14,374 nt of DNA from an uncultured bacterium (GCA_900556295.1 USOK01000015.1:1-14374); one strand, 5' to 3'. Counted from the first letter of the stretch, positions 1 to 6,302 are shown. A program made the numbers and translations. Notes: generated from the sequence alone by a model not told the origin.

Positions 1-8
1 CCCCCCCC
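1..8. other. C8 homopolymer at window edge
   Basis: The window opens with eight consecutive C residues, which is striking in such AT-rich DNA. It could be a slippage-prone tract, part of a repeat extending to the left, or an artefact near a contig edge. Nothing downstream depends on it. Confidence 0.5.
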
Positions 9-42
9 TGCCATATCAACTGTGGTGCATACCGTTATACGA

Positions 43-82
43 ACTTAGTGCCCTAGTGCCTTAGTAACCTAGTATCTTATCT
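43..82. repeat. Octamer tandem array, copy 1 (five units)
   Basis: Five consecutive degenerate 8-bp units can be read: acttagtg, ccctagtg, ccttagta, acctagta, tcttatct. A sixth, weaker unit (ttatacga) may precede them. Most units carry TAG or TAA, and since 8 is not a multiple of 3 the array stops translation in all frames. It lies just upstream of the promoter of the 83-aa gene. Near-identical arrays occur at 1312-1351 and 3738-3761. Confidence 0.8.
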
Positions 83-101
83 ATATTATGTATCTAAATG
101 C

Positions 102-115
102 CATTCACAACTCAC
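102..115. repeat. Two-unit heptamer remnant
   Basis: CATTCAC followed directly by AACTCAC matches the heptamer family (NNYTCAC on this strand, GTGARNN on the other) found in full arrays at 6140-6250, 12991-13099 and 14285-14312. Only two units are present, so this may be a remnant or chance. Confidence 0.45.
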
Positions 116-130
116 TAAAATAAATAAAAA

Positions 131-159
131 TTGACAATTATGTAACATTTGTTTATAAT
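131..159 (+). promoter_or_regulatory. Perfect-consensus sigma70-type promoter
   Basis: TTGACA at 131-136 and TATAAT at 154-159 are separated by exactly 17 bp, a full match to the housekeeping consensus. The predicted start site is near 166, giving a leader of about 20 nt with an AAGGAG ribosome binding site before the ATG at 186. It should drive the 83-aa gene, yceD, rpmF and probably plsX and fabH. Confidence 0.9.
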
Positions 160-185
160 TGTAATTACTAAAGAAGGAGTGTGAA

Positions 186-437
186 ATGGCACAACAATTT
201 AACCCGCAAAATATAAAAAAAAGAACTTCGGTTTTGGTATTTTTGAAAGGCGCAACAGCTCCTTTGGTGCTTTATGTTGAAAAACCGGAAGAACTTTATG
301 CAGAATTACAGCAAGCAATGCGAAGTGCAACAGCTACTTTGATTGAAAAAGAAACTCAGGGACCTTTGAAAAAAGTTTGCTTTATCTCTAATCAAATAGC
401 TTCTCTTGCAATACAGGAAGAACAGTACGTAGGATAA
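186..437 (+). CDS. Small conserved-looking protein of unknown function upstream of yceD
   Basis: This 83-aa protein is not one I recognise. It has no signal peptide, membrane segment or cysteine cluster (a single Cys). A basic N-terminus (KKR around residues 11-13) is followed by a hydrophobic strand-like stretch (LVFLKGATAPLVLYV, about 17-31), an acidic/Gln helix (about 33-52), and a second strand-helix part (KVCFISNQIASLAIQEE). This suggests a small cytoplasmic alpha/beta domain. The start is well supported: AAGGAG lies at 173-178 and a perfect promoter precedes it. Its stop overlaps the yceD start by one base (TAATG at 435-439), so the two are translationally coupled. First position in an operon with yceD and rpmF hints at ribosome assembly or envelope growth, but this is guilt by association only. 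Confidence 0.85.
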   Translation: MAQQFNPQNIKKRTSVLVFLKGATAPLVLYVEKPEELYAELQQAMRSATATLIEKETQGPLKKVCFISNQIASLAIQEEQYVG

Positions 438-925
438 TGGATTACAAAATTTCTATAGAAGAATTGGAAAATACTTCGTCTAAAACTATTGATTTTCATT
501 TTGAAGATAAAATTGATGGTTTGGATTGTGTTGCTCCGGTTGTTTCAGATTTAGAAATTAAGTCACTTGGTGAATTTATAGAAGTATGCGGAAATGTTAA
601 GGGAACAGTAAAATTGGAATGTGATTTGTGTTTGAAAGAATACGATTATGATTTTGATTTTGATATAAATGAAATGTATGCCAAAAACACTCTGTTAGAT
701 GATTACGGGCAAGAGTTCGAGTTGAAAGACGGACAGTTTGTAACCGATTTGAACGGCGCAGAAGAAATTGATATTTATGACTTATTGTATCAATCTGTAA
801 TATTAAATTTACCAAATAAGAAAGTTTGTGGTATAAATTGTAATGGGGACAAATTTATGAAAGAAGAAAATTTGTCTGATCCAAGACTTGATGTTTTCAA
901 AAATATAAAAATAAATGAAAACTAG
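437..925 (+). CDS. yceD: YceD/DUF177 family protein
   Basis: This 162-aa protein belongs to the DUF177/YceD family, which is almost always encoded next to rpmF. In E. coli and plants the family is linked to 23S rRNA accumulation. Hallmarks visible are a CxxC pair (Cys62, Cys65, in CDLCLKEY), a strongly acidic middle, a second Cys pair (Cys131, Cys135) and the C-terminal DPRL motif (about 148-151). Together the four cysteines could bind a metal. The length is normal for the family. The ATG overlaps the preceding stop codon, which favours coupling. The second Cys cluster (CGINC) is shorter than the usual CxxxCxGLC form, so this is a somewhat divergent member. It is followed after 43 bp by rpmF, the expected partner. 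Confidence 0.88.
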   Translation: MDYKISIEELENTSSKTIDFHFEDKIDGLDCVAPVVSDLEIKSLGEFIEVCGNVKGTVKLECDLCLKEYDYDFDFDINEMYAKNTLLDDYGQEFELKDGQFVTDLNGAEEIDIYDLLYQSVILNLPNKKVCGINCNGDKFMKEENLSDPRLDVFKNIKINEN

Positions 926-968
926 GAAGAATATAAGTAGTAATAAAAAATAAAAAGGAAAAAGAAAA

Positions 969-1265
969 ATGGCAGTACCTAAGAAAAGAACAGGACATTC
1001 AGCACAAGGAAGCAGAAGAAGTAACTGGAAAGCTACAAAACCAGAAACTACTAAATGCCCTAATTGTGGTGAAACAGTATTGACTCACACAGTATGCACA
1101 GCTTGCGGAACTTACAAAGGAAAACCTGTAAGCTTGAAAGATAGAGTTGAAGAAGTTGCAGAAGCAAAGAAACCTGCAAAAAAATCAACTAAAAAGGCTG
1201 AAAAAGCAGAAAAAGTTGAAGAAGTAAAAGCAGAAGCTCCTGCTGAAGAAAAAACTGAAGAATAA
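969..1265 (+). CDS. rpmF: Large ribosomal subunit protein bL32 with charged C-terminal extension
   Basis: bL32 is a 50S subunit protein. The N-terminus (MAVPKKRTGHSAQGSRRSNW) is the family signature. Four cysteines in two CxxC pairs (Cys30/33 and Cys43/46) form the zinc ribbon. Typical L32 is about 55-60 aa; this one is 98 aa. From about residue 66 onward it carries a low-complexity tail of alternating Lys- and Glu/Ala-rich segments ending in EEKTEE. The tail keeps the frame and codon style of the rest and ends at a clean TAA, so it looks like a true extension rather than a frameshift. A weak AAAGG site precedes the ATG. It sits in the normal yceD-rpmF-plsX context. Confidence 0.95.
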   Translation: MAVPKKRTGHSAQGSRRSNWKATKPETTKCPNCGETVLTHTVCTACGTYKGKPVSLKDRVEEVAEAKKPAKKSTKKAEKAEKVEEVKAEAPAEEKTEE

Positions 1266-1311
1266 TAGATATACTAAGCAATAAGGCGCTGGGCAATTAT
1301 ATTTTTGTGAT

Positions 1312-1351
1312 ACCTAGTGCCTTAGAGCCTTAGTAATTTAGTATCTTTTTT
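1312..1351. repeat. Octamer tandem array, copy 2, in the rpmF-plsX gap
   Basis: Units acctagtg, ccttagag, ccttagta, atttagta and tctttttt follow one another with 8-bp period and parallel the array at 43-82 unit for unit, including the terminal 'tct'. The array ends five bases before the plsX ribosome binding site, so it would be part of the mRNA leader between rpmF and plsX. Confidence 0.78.
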
Positions 1352-1368
1352 TGATAGAGAGGGATAAG

Positions 1369-2427
1369 ATGACAAGAATAGCAATTGATGCAATGGGCGG
1401 GGATCATGCTCCACACGAAATCGTGGCAGGTGCTGTATGGGCAGCTAAAGAATATGGAGTTGCAATCGAGCTTGTAGGTAAACAAGATAGAATTGAACAA
1501 GAACTCGATAAGATTTCTCACGAAGGCTTTATGACCGATTATGGTAAAGGTGGGCCTGCAAAGTGCCGTATTAAGATTGATACATCAAAATTAGACATCA
1601 AAATTACTCATGCCTCAGAAGTTATTGAAATGGGTGAGGCTCCTGGTCAAGCTATTCGTAAAAAGAAAAAATCATCTATCGTTCTAGCTGTTGATGCAGT
1701 TGCAAAAGGAAGCTCTGATGCAGTTGTTGCTGCAGGCTCAACAGGTGCTGCTATGGCATCAAGTTTGTTTGGTTTGGGTAGAATCCCAGGAATTGACAGA
1801 CCGGCAATCGCAGTTACTTTGCCTACAATTAAACAACCTATCGTTGTAATTGATGGTGGTGCAAACAGCAATTGTTCACCTGAAATGCTTTATCAATTCG
1901 CAATTATGGGTGCAACATTCTCTAAAAACGTTTTAGGTATTGAACACCCTAGGGTTGGTGTTTTGAACATCGGTGAAGAAGCGGGTAAAGGTAACGAACT
2001 TGCTCAGGCAACTTATAAGATTTTGGAAGAACACCAAGAAAAGATTAACTTTGTTGGTAACATTGAGGGTAAAGAAATTTTCTTGAGTGTATGCGATGTT
2101 GTAGTATGTGACGGTTTCGTTGGAAACGTTGCGTTGAAGGTTACAGAAGGTACATCTTCAATGTTGTTCAGAATGTTGAAACAAGAATTTAAAGCTGATT
2201 TGGCAGGTAAAATTATCGGACTTCTTGCAAAACCGTTCATGAAAAGAATTTATACAAAAATTAACTATGAAGAATTTGGTGGTGCTTTGCTTTTAGGTGT
2301 TAAAGGTATCACAGTAATTTCTCACGGCAGAAGTAAAGCTTATGCAATTAAAAATGCCGTAAGAGTTGCAAAACACGCTGTTGAAACAGGCGTGAACGAA
2401 AAAATAGCTAAGTTTTATGAGGAATAA
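1369..2427 (+). CDS. plsX: Phosphate acyltransferase PlsX
   Basis: PlsX converts acyl-ACP and phosphate to acyl-phosphate, the donor for PlsY in glycerophospholipid synthesis; it is a peripheral membrane enzyme. The N-terminal motif AIDAMGGDHAP (residues 5-15), the AAGSTGA glycine motif (about 121-127), RPAI and the DGGAN stretch (about 162-166) are characteristic. I chose the ATG at 1369 (352 aa) because GAGAGGG at 1357-1363 is placed correctly for it. An upstream in-frame TTG at 1351 lies at the end of the octamer repeat and would only add six residues. About 20 residues around 55-75 (rich in Gly and Lys) look like a longer loop than in Bacillus PlsX. The next gene, fabH, starts 6 bp downstream, so the two are co-translated. 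Confidence 0.96.
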   Translation: MTRIAIDAMGGDHAPHEIVAGAVWAAKEYGVAIELVGKQDRIEQELDKISHEGFMTDYGKGGPAKCRIKIDTSKLDIKITHASEVIEMGEAPGQAIRKKKKSSIVLAVDAVAKGSSDAVVAAGSTGAAMASSLFGLGRIPGIDRPAIAVTLPTIKQPIVVIDGGANSNCSPEMLYQFAIMGATFSKNVLGIEHPRVGVLNIGEEAGKGNELAQATYKILEEHQEKINFVGNIEGKEIFLSVCDVVVCDGFVGNVALKVTEGTSSMLFRMLKQEFKADLAGKIIGLLAKPFMKRIYTKINYEEFGGALLLGVKGITVISHGRSKAYAIKNAVRVAKHAVETGVNEKIAKFYEE

Positions 2428-2433
2428 AAACAG

Positions 2434-3444
2434 ATGACAAATAAATTAATTCCGTTGAGAATTGCAGGTGTTGGTTATAGCTTGCCTGAAACAGTTATTA
2501 CAAACGATGATTTGACAAAATTATATGAAACTTCTGACGAGTGGATTTATACTCGTACAGGGATTAAAGAAAGACGTGTTGTTTCTGGTGAACAAAACGC
2601 TATCGACTTAGGTTTGGAAGCTGCTCAAAATGCGTTGGCTAAGGCTAAAATGAAGCCTGAAGAAATCGATTTGATTTTGGCTGCATCTTCTGCTCCTCCT
2701 GATTTGTACCCTGCAATCGCTTGTCATATTCAATCAAGATTAGGCATTACAAAACCTATCCCTGCATTTGATATTACAGCAGCATGCTCTGGTTTGATTT
2801 ACGGTTTGAGCATTGCAAAAGCTTATATCGCATCAGGCATGTACAAAAACATCTTGATTGTTGCAACTGATAACAATTCAAGACTTGTTGACTGGACTGA
2901 TAGAGGTACTTCAATCTTGTTCGGTGACGGTGCAGGTGCTATGGTTGTTACTCAAGCTGAGGACGGAATTGATGATGTAATCTCAATTGATATTGAAGCA
3001 GACGGTAACTATGGAAACTTAATCGAGCTTTCATTTGATGGAAAAAATTGCCCGTTGGTTGAACAATATGAAGAAAAACCAAAAGGAATCAGAATGAACG
3101 GTCGTGGAGTTTACACTTTTGTTGCAAAAATCTTGCCTCATTATGTAGAAAACTTGGTTGAAAAATCAGGTATGAAGGCTGACGATATCGATTATCTAAT
3201 CCCTCACCAAGCAAATATCAGAATTATTCAAGCTGTACAAGAAAGACTTGGATATCCTGATGAAAAAGTTGTTACAAATATCAAATATTATGGTAACACA
3301 TCAGCTGCCTCTATTCCAATCGCTTTGGCAGAAAGTGTTGAAAAAGGAAAAGTTAAACTTGGAACTACTGCAATTCTTTGCGGATTTGGTGCCGGTATGA
3401 CTTGGGGCGGTGCAATCGTTAGACTTCGTGAAGGCATTTGCTAG
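2434..3444 (+). CDS. fabH: Beta-ketoacyl-ACP synthase III
   Basis: FabH starts fatty-acid synthesis by condensing an acyl-CoA (acetyl-CoA or a branched primer) with malonyl-ACP in the cytosol. The 336-aa length is typical. The catalytic triad is complete: Cys118 in ITAACSGL, His258 in LIPHQAN and Asn288 in YYGNTSAAS. The GFGAGMTWG stretch near the C-terminus is also typical. The ATG lies 6 bp after the plsX stop with TGAGGA upstream. The TAG stop is directly followed by a small palindrome (gctacg-ca-cgtagc, 3446-3459) and then by repeats, with no U-tract, so transcription may read on into fabD. Substrate preference (straight or branched) cannot be told from motifs alone. Confidence 0.97.
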   Translation: MTNKLIPLRIAGVGYSLPETVITNDDLTKLYETSDEWIYTRTGIKERRVVSGEQNAIDLGLEAAQNALAKAKMKPEEIDLILAASSAPPDLYPAIACHIQSRLGITKPIPAFDITAACSGLIYGLSIAKAYIASGMYKNILIVATDNNSRLVDWTDRGTSILFGDGAGAMVVTQAEDGIDDVISIDIEADGNYGNLIELSFDGKNCPLVEQYEEKPKGIRMNGRGVYTFVAKILPHYVENLVEKSGMKADDIDYLIPHQANIRIIQAVQERLGYPDEKVVTNIKYYGNTSAASIPIALAESVEKGKVKLGTTAILCGFGAGMTWGGAIVRLREGIC

Positions 3445-3501
3445 TGCTACGCACGTAGCCCTCTGCGATGATGTTCATTCATACTTCAAATATTGGTGTG
3501 A

Positions 3502-3613
3502 AGGTCGCTAAGCGAGAGTTAAGTTACTAGGTTACTAAGGCACTAGGGCAGTAAGGTCGTATCAGGAATAAAAGACGATAGGACGATAAGACGTAAAGGC
3601 GATAAGTCCGAAA
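3502..3613. repeat. Long octamer array (about 14 units), copy 3
   Basis: Fourteen consecutive 8-bp blocks can be laid out in one phase, for example aagcgaga, gttaagtt, actaggtt, actaaggc, actagggc, agtaaggt, then gacgatag, gacgataa, gacgtaaa, ggcgataa. The first half is the reverse complement of the arrays at 43-82 and 1312-1351; the second half resembles the reverse complement of the array at 5208-5287. Two units in the middle (3558-3573) are poor matches. Confidence 0.7.
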
Positions 3614-3638
3614 CAGAAGCTATTAATCGTCATTCTTA

Positions 3639-3717
3639 GGGAAACAATAATTTAATCCCGAAGGATCTAATTACAAGTGGAAGAAAGTTATTGTAGGTTG
3701 GGTTTACTAACCCAACA
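3639..3717 (+). repeat. 79-bp module, left copy of an inverted pair around fabD
   Basis: This stretch runs from gggaaacaat to acccaaca. It matches the reverse complement of 4983-5061 with four mismatches by eye over 79 bases and no gaps. It ends in a perfect 8-bp-stem hairpin (3697-3716). The motif CGTCATTCT just upstream and GGATCTAAT inside recall the second element at 5115-5190. Confidence 0.9.
3697..3716. repeat. Covarying hairpin family, copy A
   Basis: GTTGGGTT, loop tact, AACCCAAC: a perfect 8-bp stem preceded by TGTAG and followed by AGCGA. Related hairpins with different but still complementary stems are at 4943-4955, 5080-5099 and 14324-14343. Confidence 0.8.
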
Positions 3718-3737
3718 GCGAAACTAAACCGAAATGG

Positions 3738-3761
3738 ACTTAGTGCCTTAGTAACTTAAAA
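3738..3761. repeat. Octamer array, copy 4 (three units) before fabD
   Basis: Units acttagtg, ccttagta and acttaaaa repeat the start of the array at 43-82. The array ends nine bases before the fabD ribosome binding site, the same kind of position as the array before plsX. Confidence 0.72.
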
Positions 3762-3782
3762 TAAAACATAAAGGATAAAATT

Positions 3783-4733
3783 ATGACTAAAAAAATCGCA
3801 TTCTTATTCCCTGGACAAGGCTCACAAGCAGTAGGCATGGGAAAAGATTTATATGAAAATTTTGAAAGCTCAAAAAATGTTTTTGACACAGCAGATAAAG
3901 TTTTGGGCAAAAGCATTACAACTCTTTGTTTTGAAGGACCGGAAGATTCTTTGAAACAAACTGTAAACACTCAACCTTGTATCGTAACAATGTCAATTGC
4001 GGCGTTGGAAGCTTTGAAATCTCAATTGGATATCAAACCTGACTTTGTTGCAGGTCACTCTTTGGGTGAATATTGCGCAATGTACGAAGCTGGCGTAATG
4101 TCATTAGAAACAACTTTTAAAGCAATTCAAAAAAGAGCTGACTTGATGAGCGCAAGCGCAACAGGAGGTGCGATGTCTGCAATTTTGAACGCTCCTGAGG
4201 GTGCTTTGGAAGAAGCATTGAAAGAAGCATCAAGTGTTGGTTATGTTGATGTTGCAAACTACAATTCACCTGCTCAGGTTGTAATCACAGGTGACAATGA
4301 TGCAGTTGCAAAAGCCGGCGAAATCTTGTTGGCAAAAGGTGCAAGAAGAGTTGTTCCACTTCCTGTTTCAGGCGCTTTCCACTCTAAATTTATGGAAAAT
4401 GCAAGCAAGGAATTTGTAGGATTTGTTTCTGATTTGGAATTGAATAATGCTGAAATTCCTGTTGTAACAAACGTTGACGCTAAGGCAACTATCGAAAGTT
4501 CAGATTTCAGAGAAAAAATGCCAAAACAAATTTGCTCATCAGTGCATTGGACTCAAACAATCCAACAAATGGCAAATGACGGCGTTGAAATTTTTGTAGA
4601 AATCGGACCTGGTAAAGTTCTTGCAGGTTTGAACAGAAAAATTGCACCGGAAGCTAAAATGTTCAACGTGTTTGATAAAGCATCTTTGGAAAGTACAGTT
4701 GCAGCGTTGAAAGAAGAATTGGCTCTTGTGTAA
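3783..4733 (+). CDS. fabD: Malonyl-CoA:ACP transacylase
   Basis: FabD transfers malonyl from CoA to the phosphopantetheine of ACP, supplying the extender unit for FabH and FabF. At 316 aa it is the usual length. Visible motifs are FPGQGSQ (9-15), the nucleophile Ser93 in GHSLGEY, Arg118 in the KRADLM helix, His200 in SGAFHSKFM and EIGPGKVL near the C-terminus, so the Ser-His dyad and the malonate-binding Arg are intact. AAGGA at 3771-3775 supports the ATG. The gene is unusually isolated for this cluster: repeat-filled gaps of 338 bp and 675 bp flank it, and inverted copies of a 79-bp module lie on both sides. A strong terminator follows 19 bp after the stop. Confidence 0.97.
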   Translation: MTKKIAFLFPGQGSQAVGMGKDLYENFESSKNVFDTADKVLGKSITTLCFEGPEDSLKQTVNTQPCIVTMSIAALEALKSQLDIKPDFVAGHSLGEYCAMYEAGVMSLETTFKAIQKRADLMSASATGGAMSAILNAPEGALEEALKEASSVGYVDVANYNSPAQVVITGDNDAVAKAGEILLAKGARRVVPLPVSGAFHSKFMENASKEFVGFVSDLELNNAEIPVVTNVDAKATIESSDFREKMPKQICSSVHWTQTIQQMANDGVEIFVEIGPGKVLAGLNRKIAPEAKMFNVFDKASLESTVAALKEELALV

Positions 4734-4752
4734 ATAAGTAAAAATATTCATT

Positions 4753-4787
4753 AAAAAAGGTGGAGATGCTATATCTTCACCTTTTTT
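4753..4787 (+). terminator. Rho-independent terminator after fabD
   Basis: A 15-bp stem (AAAAAAGGTGGAGAT paired with ATCTTCACCTTTTTT, one G-T wobble) closes a 5-nt loop (gctat) and ends in a T6 run. Because of the A-run on the other side it could also work on the minus strand. It ends the plsX-fabH-fabD transcript. Confidence 0.92.
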
Positions 4788-4942
4788 GCGAATTGTATAT
4801 TTTTCAAACCAGTTGTAATACAAAAAATACATTTGGCTCAGCTTGCACTGCCTGGGTTATTTTTAATGAAAATATGGATTACCTACATTGTGACGATTTG
4901 TCATGGAGTGGGAAAACCAGATGCAAGTAGTCAAACTGTAGC

Positions 4943-4955
4943 TCGGGGCCCCCGA
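4943..4955. repeat. GC-rich hairpin, probable divergent member of the hairpin family
   Basis: TCGGGG next to CCCCCGA forms a compact palindrome inside AT-rich DNA. It is preceded by TGTAG and followed by CATC, the same flanks as the hairpin at 5080-5099, which is why I group it with that family. The stem leaves almost no loop, so this assignment is less certain. Confidence 0.5.
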
Positions 4956-4982
4956 CATCAAGAATATATAAAAAGCTAAATT

Positions 4983-5061
4983 TGTTGGGTTAGTAAACCC
5001 AACCTACATTAATTTTCTTCCACTTGTAATTAGATTCTTCGGGATTAAATTGTTGTTTCCC
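4983..5061 (-). repeat. 79-bp module, right (inverted) copy
   Basis: The reverse complement of this segment matches 3639-3717 with four mismatches by eye. On this strand it begins with the hairpin GTTGGGTT-agta-AACCCAAC (4984-5003). Together with the left copy it encloses fabD and its terminator. Confidence 0.9.
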
Positions 5062-5079
5062 TCAGTCTGTAGTCTGTAG

Positions 5080-5099
5080 GTTGGGCATACTTGCCCAAC
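5080..5099. repeat. Covarying hairpin family, copy C
   Basis: GTTGGGCA, loop tact, TGCCCAAC. It keeps the loop of copy A, but the two inner base pairs are changed on both sides (TT/AA to CA/TG), so pairing is preserved. Confidence 0.8.
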
Positions 5100-5122
5100 A
5101 TCGTAGATTAATGCTAAATTAG

Positions 5123-5184
5123 ATTCTGAATAGCAAGAAAAATTAATGCTCGTTACTCGCATTATTTTTCTAAGCTTTCAGAAT
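5123..5184. repeat. Long intergenic stem-loop
   Basis: ATTCTGAA (5123-5130) pairs with TTCAGAAT (5177-5184), GC with GC, AGAAAAA (5136-5142) with TTTTTCT (5165-5171) and TAATGC (5144-5149) with GCATTA (5159-5164), leaving a 9-nt loop. On the minus strand the element starts CGTCATTCT and ends AGAATCTAAT. The same ends, with a different interior, frame the start of the module at 3628-3672. Confidence 0.8.
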
Positions 5185-5207
5185 GACGAGAATATTTTAT
5201 TTGTTGT

Positions 5208-5287
5208 AACGAACTTATCGTCTTAACGCCTTATCGTCTACTATCCTTAACTCTCGCTTAATTACCTCGCTTTCTAGCTGCTTTCAT
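5208..5287. repeat. Octamer array (about 10 units), copy 5, opposite orientation to copy 3
   Basis: Blocks aacgaact, tatcgtct, taacgcct, tatcgtct, actatcct, taactctc, gcttaatt, acctcgct, ttctagct, gctttcat follow one another in phase. The reverse complement resembles 3574-3613 (gacgata units) and shares cgagagttaag with the array near 3512-3522. It lies about 30 bp before the fabG promoter. Confidence 0.65.
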
Positions 5288-5317
5288 CATTCTCCTCTCT
5301 TCAAATTTGTTAATAAA

Positions 5318-5347
5318 CTGACAAAGCTTGCATATTTATGCTACAAT
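5318..5347 (+). promoter_or_regulatory. Extended -10 promoter for fabG
   Basis: CTGACA (5318-5323) and TACAAT (5342-5347) lie 18 bp apart, with TG at 5339-5340 forming an extended -10 (TGcTACAAT). The predicted start is near 5354, leaving a leader of about 55 nt before fabG. With the terminator upstream, this makes fabG an independent transcription unit. Confidence 0.7.
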
Positions 5348-5408
5348 TGACTTGAGGGATAAGATAAATTCGTTTTTTATTTTATTTTAATAAATAAGGA
5401 GAAAATTA

Positions 5409-6140
5409 ATGACTGAAAGAAAAATTGCTTTGGTAACAGGCGGTTCTCGTGGTATCGGGTTAGCTTGTGCCTTGGAACTTGCAAAAGCAGGTTGTGACAT
5501 TATTATTAACGACATTTGTGAAGCTGAAAAAGCTCAACCGGCTTTAGACGAAATCAAGGCTTGCGGAGCTAATGCTTACTTCTACCAATTTGACGTTTCA
5601 AACCCAGAAGCTGTTCAAGAAAATGTTGACAAAATGATTGCTGAACACGGTAAAATCGACGTATTGTTGAACAATGCAGGTATTACAAAAGATGGTTTGT
5701 TCATCAGAATGGATATGGAACAATGGGAAAGAGTTATCAAAATCAATTTGACTAGTGCATATTGCGTTACTCACGCAGTTATCAAATATATGATGAAAGC
5801 TCGTCAAGGTTCTATTATCAACATGTCTAGTGTTGTTGGGCTTCACGGAAACCCTGGTCAAGCTAACTATTCAGCATCAAAAGCTGGCTTAATCGGTTTG
5901 ACAAAAACTCTTGCAAAAGAATTTGGTTCAAGAAACATCAGAGTTAACGCTGTATGTCCTGGATTTATCCAAACAGCTATGACAGCTAACTTGCCTAACA
6001 TTGATGAATACTTGAAAGCTATTCCGATGAAACGTCTTGGAACTCCTGAAGATATCGCAAAAACAGTTAAATACTTAGCTCTTGATGCTGATTACGTTTC
6101 AGGTCAAGCAATCGAAGTTGCTGGGGCGTTGATTATATAG
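5409..6140 (+). CDS. fabG: 3-oxoacyl-ACP reductase
   Basis: FabG is the NADPH-dependent short-chain dehydrogenase that reduces 3-ketoacyl-ACP in each elongation cycle; it is normally a cytosolic tetramer. The 243-aa protein shows TGGSRGIG (10-17, cofactor binding), NNAG (88-91), and the catalytic tetrad Asn113, Ser141, Tyr154 and Lys158 (QANYSASKAG). AAGGAG at 5396-5401 fixes the start. The C-terminus reads VAGALII where most FabGs have a DGGMxM-like end. The TAG stop shares its last base with the first unit of a heptamer repeat, so the terminal codons may have been remodelled by repeat insertion. It has its own promoter and is separated from acpP by that repeat. Confidence 0.96.
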   Translation: MTERKIALVTGGSRGIGLACALELAKAGCDIIINDICEAEKAQPALDEIKACGANAYFYQFDVSNPEAVQENVDKMIAEHGKIDVLLNNAGITKDGLFIRMDMEQWERVIKINLTSAYCVTHAVIKYMMKARQGSIINMSSVVGLHGNPGQANYSASKAGLIGLTKTLAKEFGSRNIRVNAVCPGFIQTAMTANLPNIDEYLKAIPMKRLGTPEDIAKTVKYLALDADYVSGQAIEVAGALII

Positions 6141-6250
6141 TGAATGGTGAATAGTGAGGGGTGAGTAGTTCATTTCATGAGTATTTGTTTGATAAATTTT
6201 GAACAAAGCGAGCTAAAAGGTCTATTCACTACTCACAATTCACGACTCAC
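6140..6250. repeat. Inverted heptamer element 1 (4 units, 55-bp core, 4 units)
   Basis: Left arm: GTGAATG, GTGAATA, GTGAGGG, GTGAGTA (6140-6167). Right arm: TATTCAC, TACTCAC, AATTCAC, GACTCAC (6223-6250), the same family inverted. The core (6168-6222) is 55 bp and starts with gttcatttc. The first unit overlaps the last base of the fabG stop. A second element of almost identical dimensions is at 12991-13099. Confidence 0.88.
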
Positions 6251-6302
6251 TTTTCGAAAAAGTTAAGATTTTTAACAATATGAAAACCAAATTGTAAATT
6301 TC

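Larger units (their letters stand above)
3445..3782. other. Repeat-packed intergenic region between fabH and fabD
   Basis: No gene is visible in these 338 bp. In order the region holds a short palindrome (3446-3459), a long octamer array (3502-3613), the motif CGTCATTCT (3628-3636), the left copy of a 79-bp module (3639-3717) ending in a hairpin, and a three-unit octamer array (3738-3761). The fabD ribosome binding site AAGGA is at 3771-3775. I see no convincing promoter, so fabD is probably transcribed from upstream. Confidence 0.75.
4788..5408. other. Repeat-packed intergenic region between fabD and fabG
   Basis: No credible gene is present in these 621 bp. Bases 4800-4935 show nothing I can name. 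After that come a GC-rich hairpin (4943-4955), the right copy of the 79-bp module (4983-5061), a tandem heptamer pair AGTCTGT x2 (5064-5077), another hairpin (5080-5099), a long stem-loop (5123-5184), a long octamer array (5208-5287) and the fabG promoter (5318-5347). Confidence 0.75.

Noticed and set aside
3502..3613. CRISPR array
   Set aside because: Units are 8 bp, contiguous and degenerate, with no spacers and no cas genes nearby.
3639..5061. Insertion sequence or composite transposon carrying fabD
   Set aside because: The flanking modules are inverted, but there is no transposase gene and no visible target duplication; I keep it only as a repeat-flanked segment.
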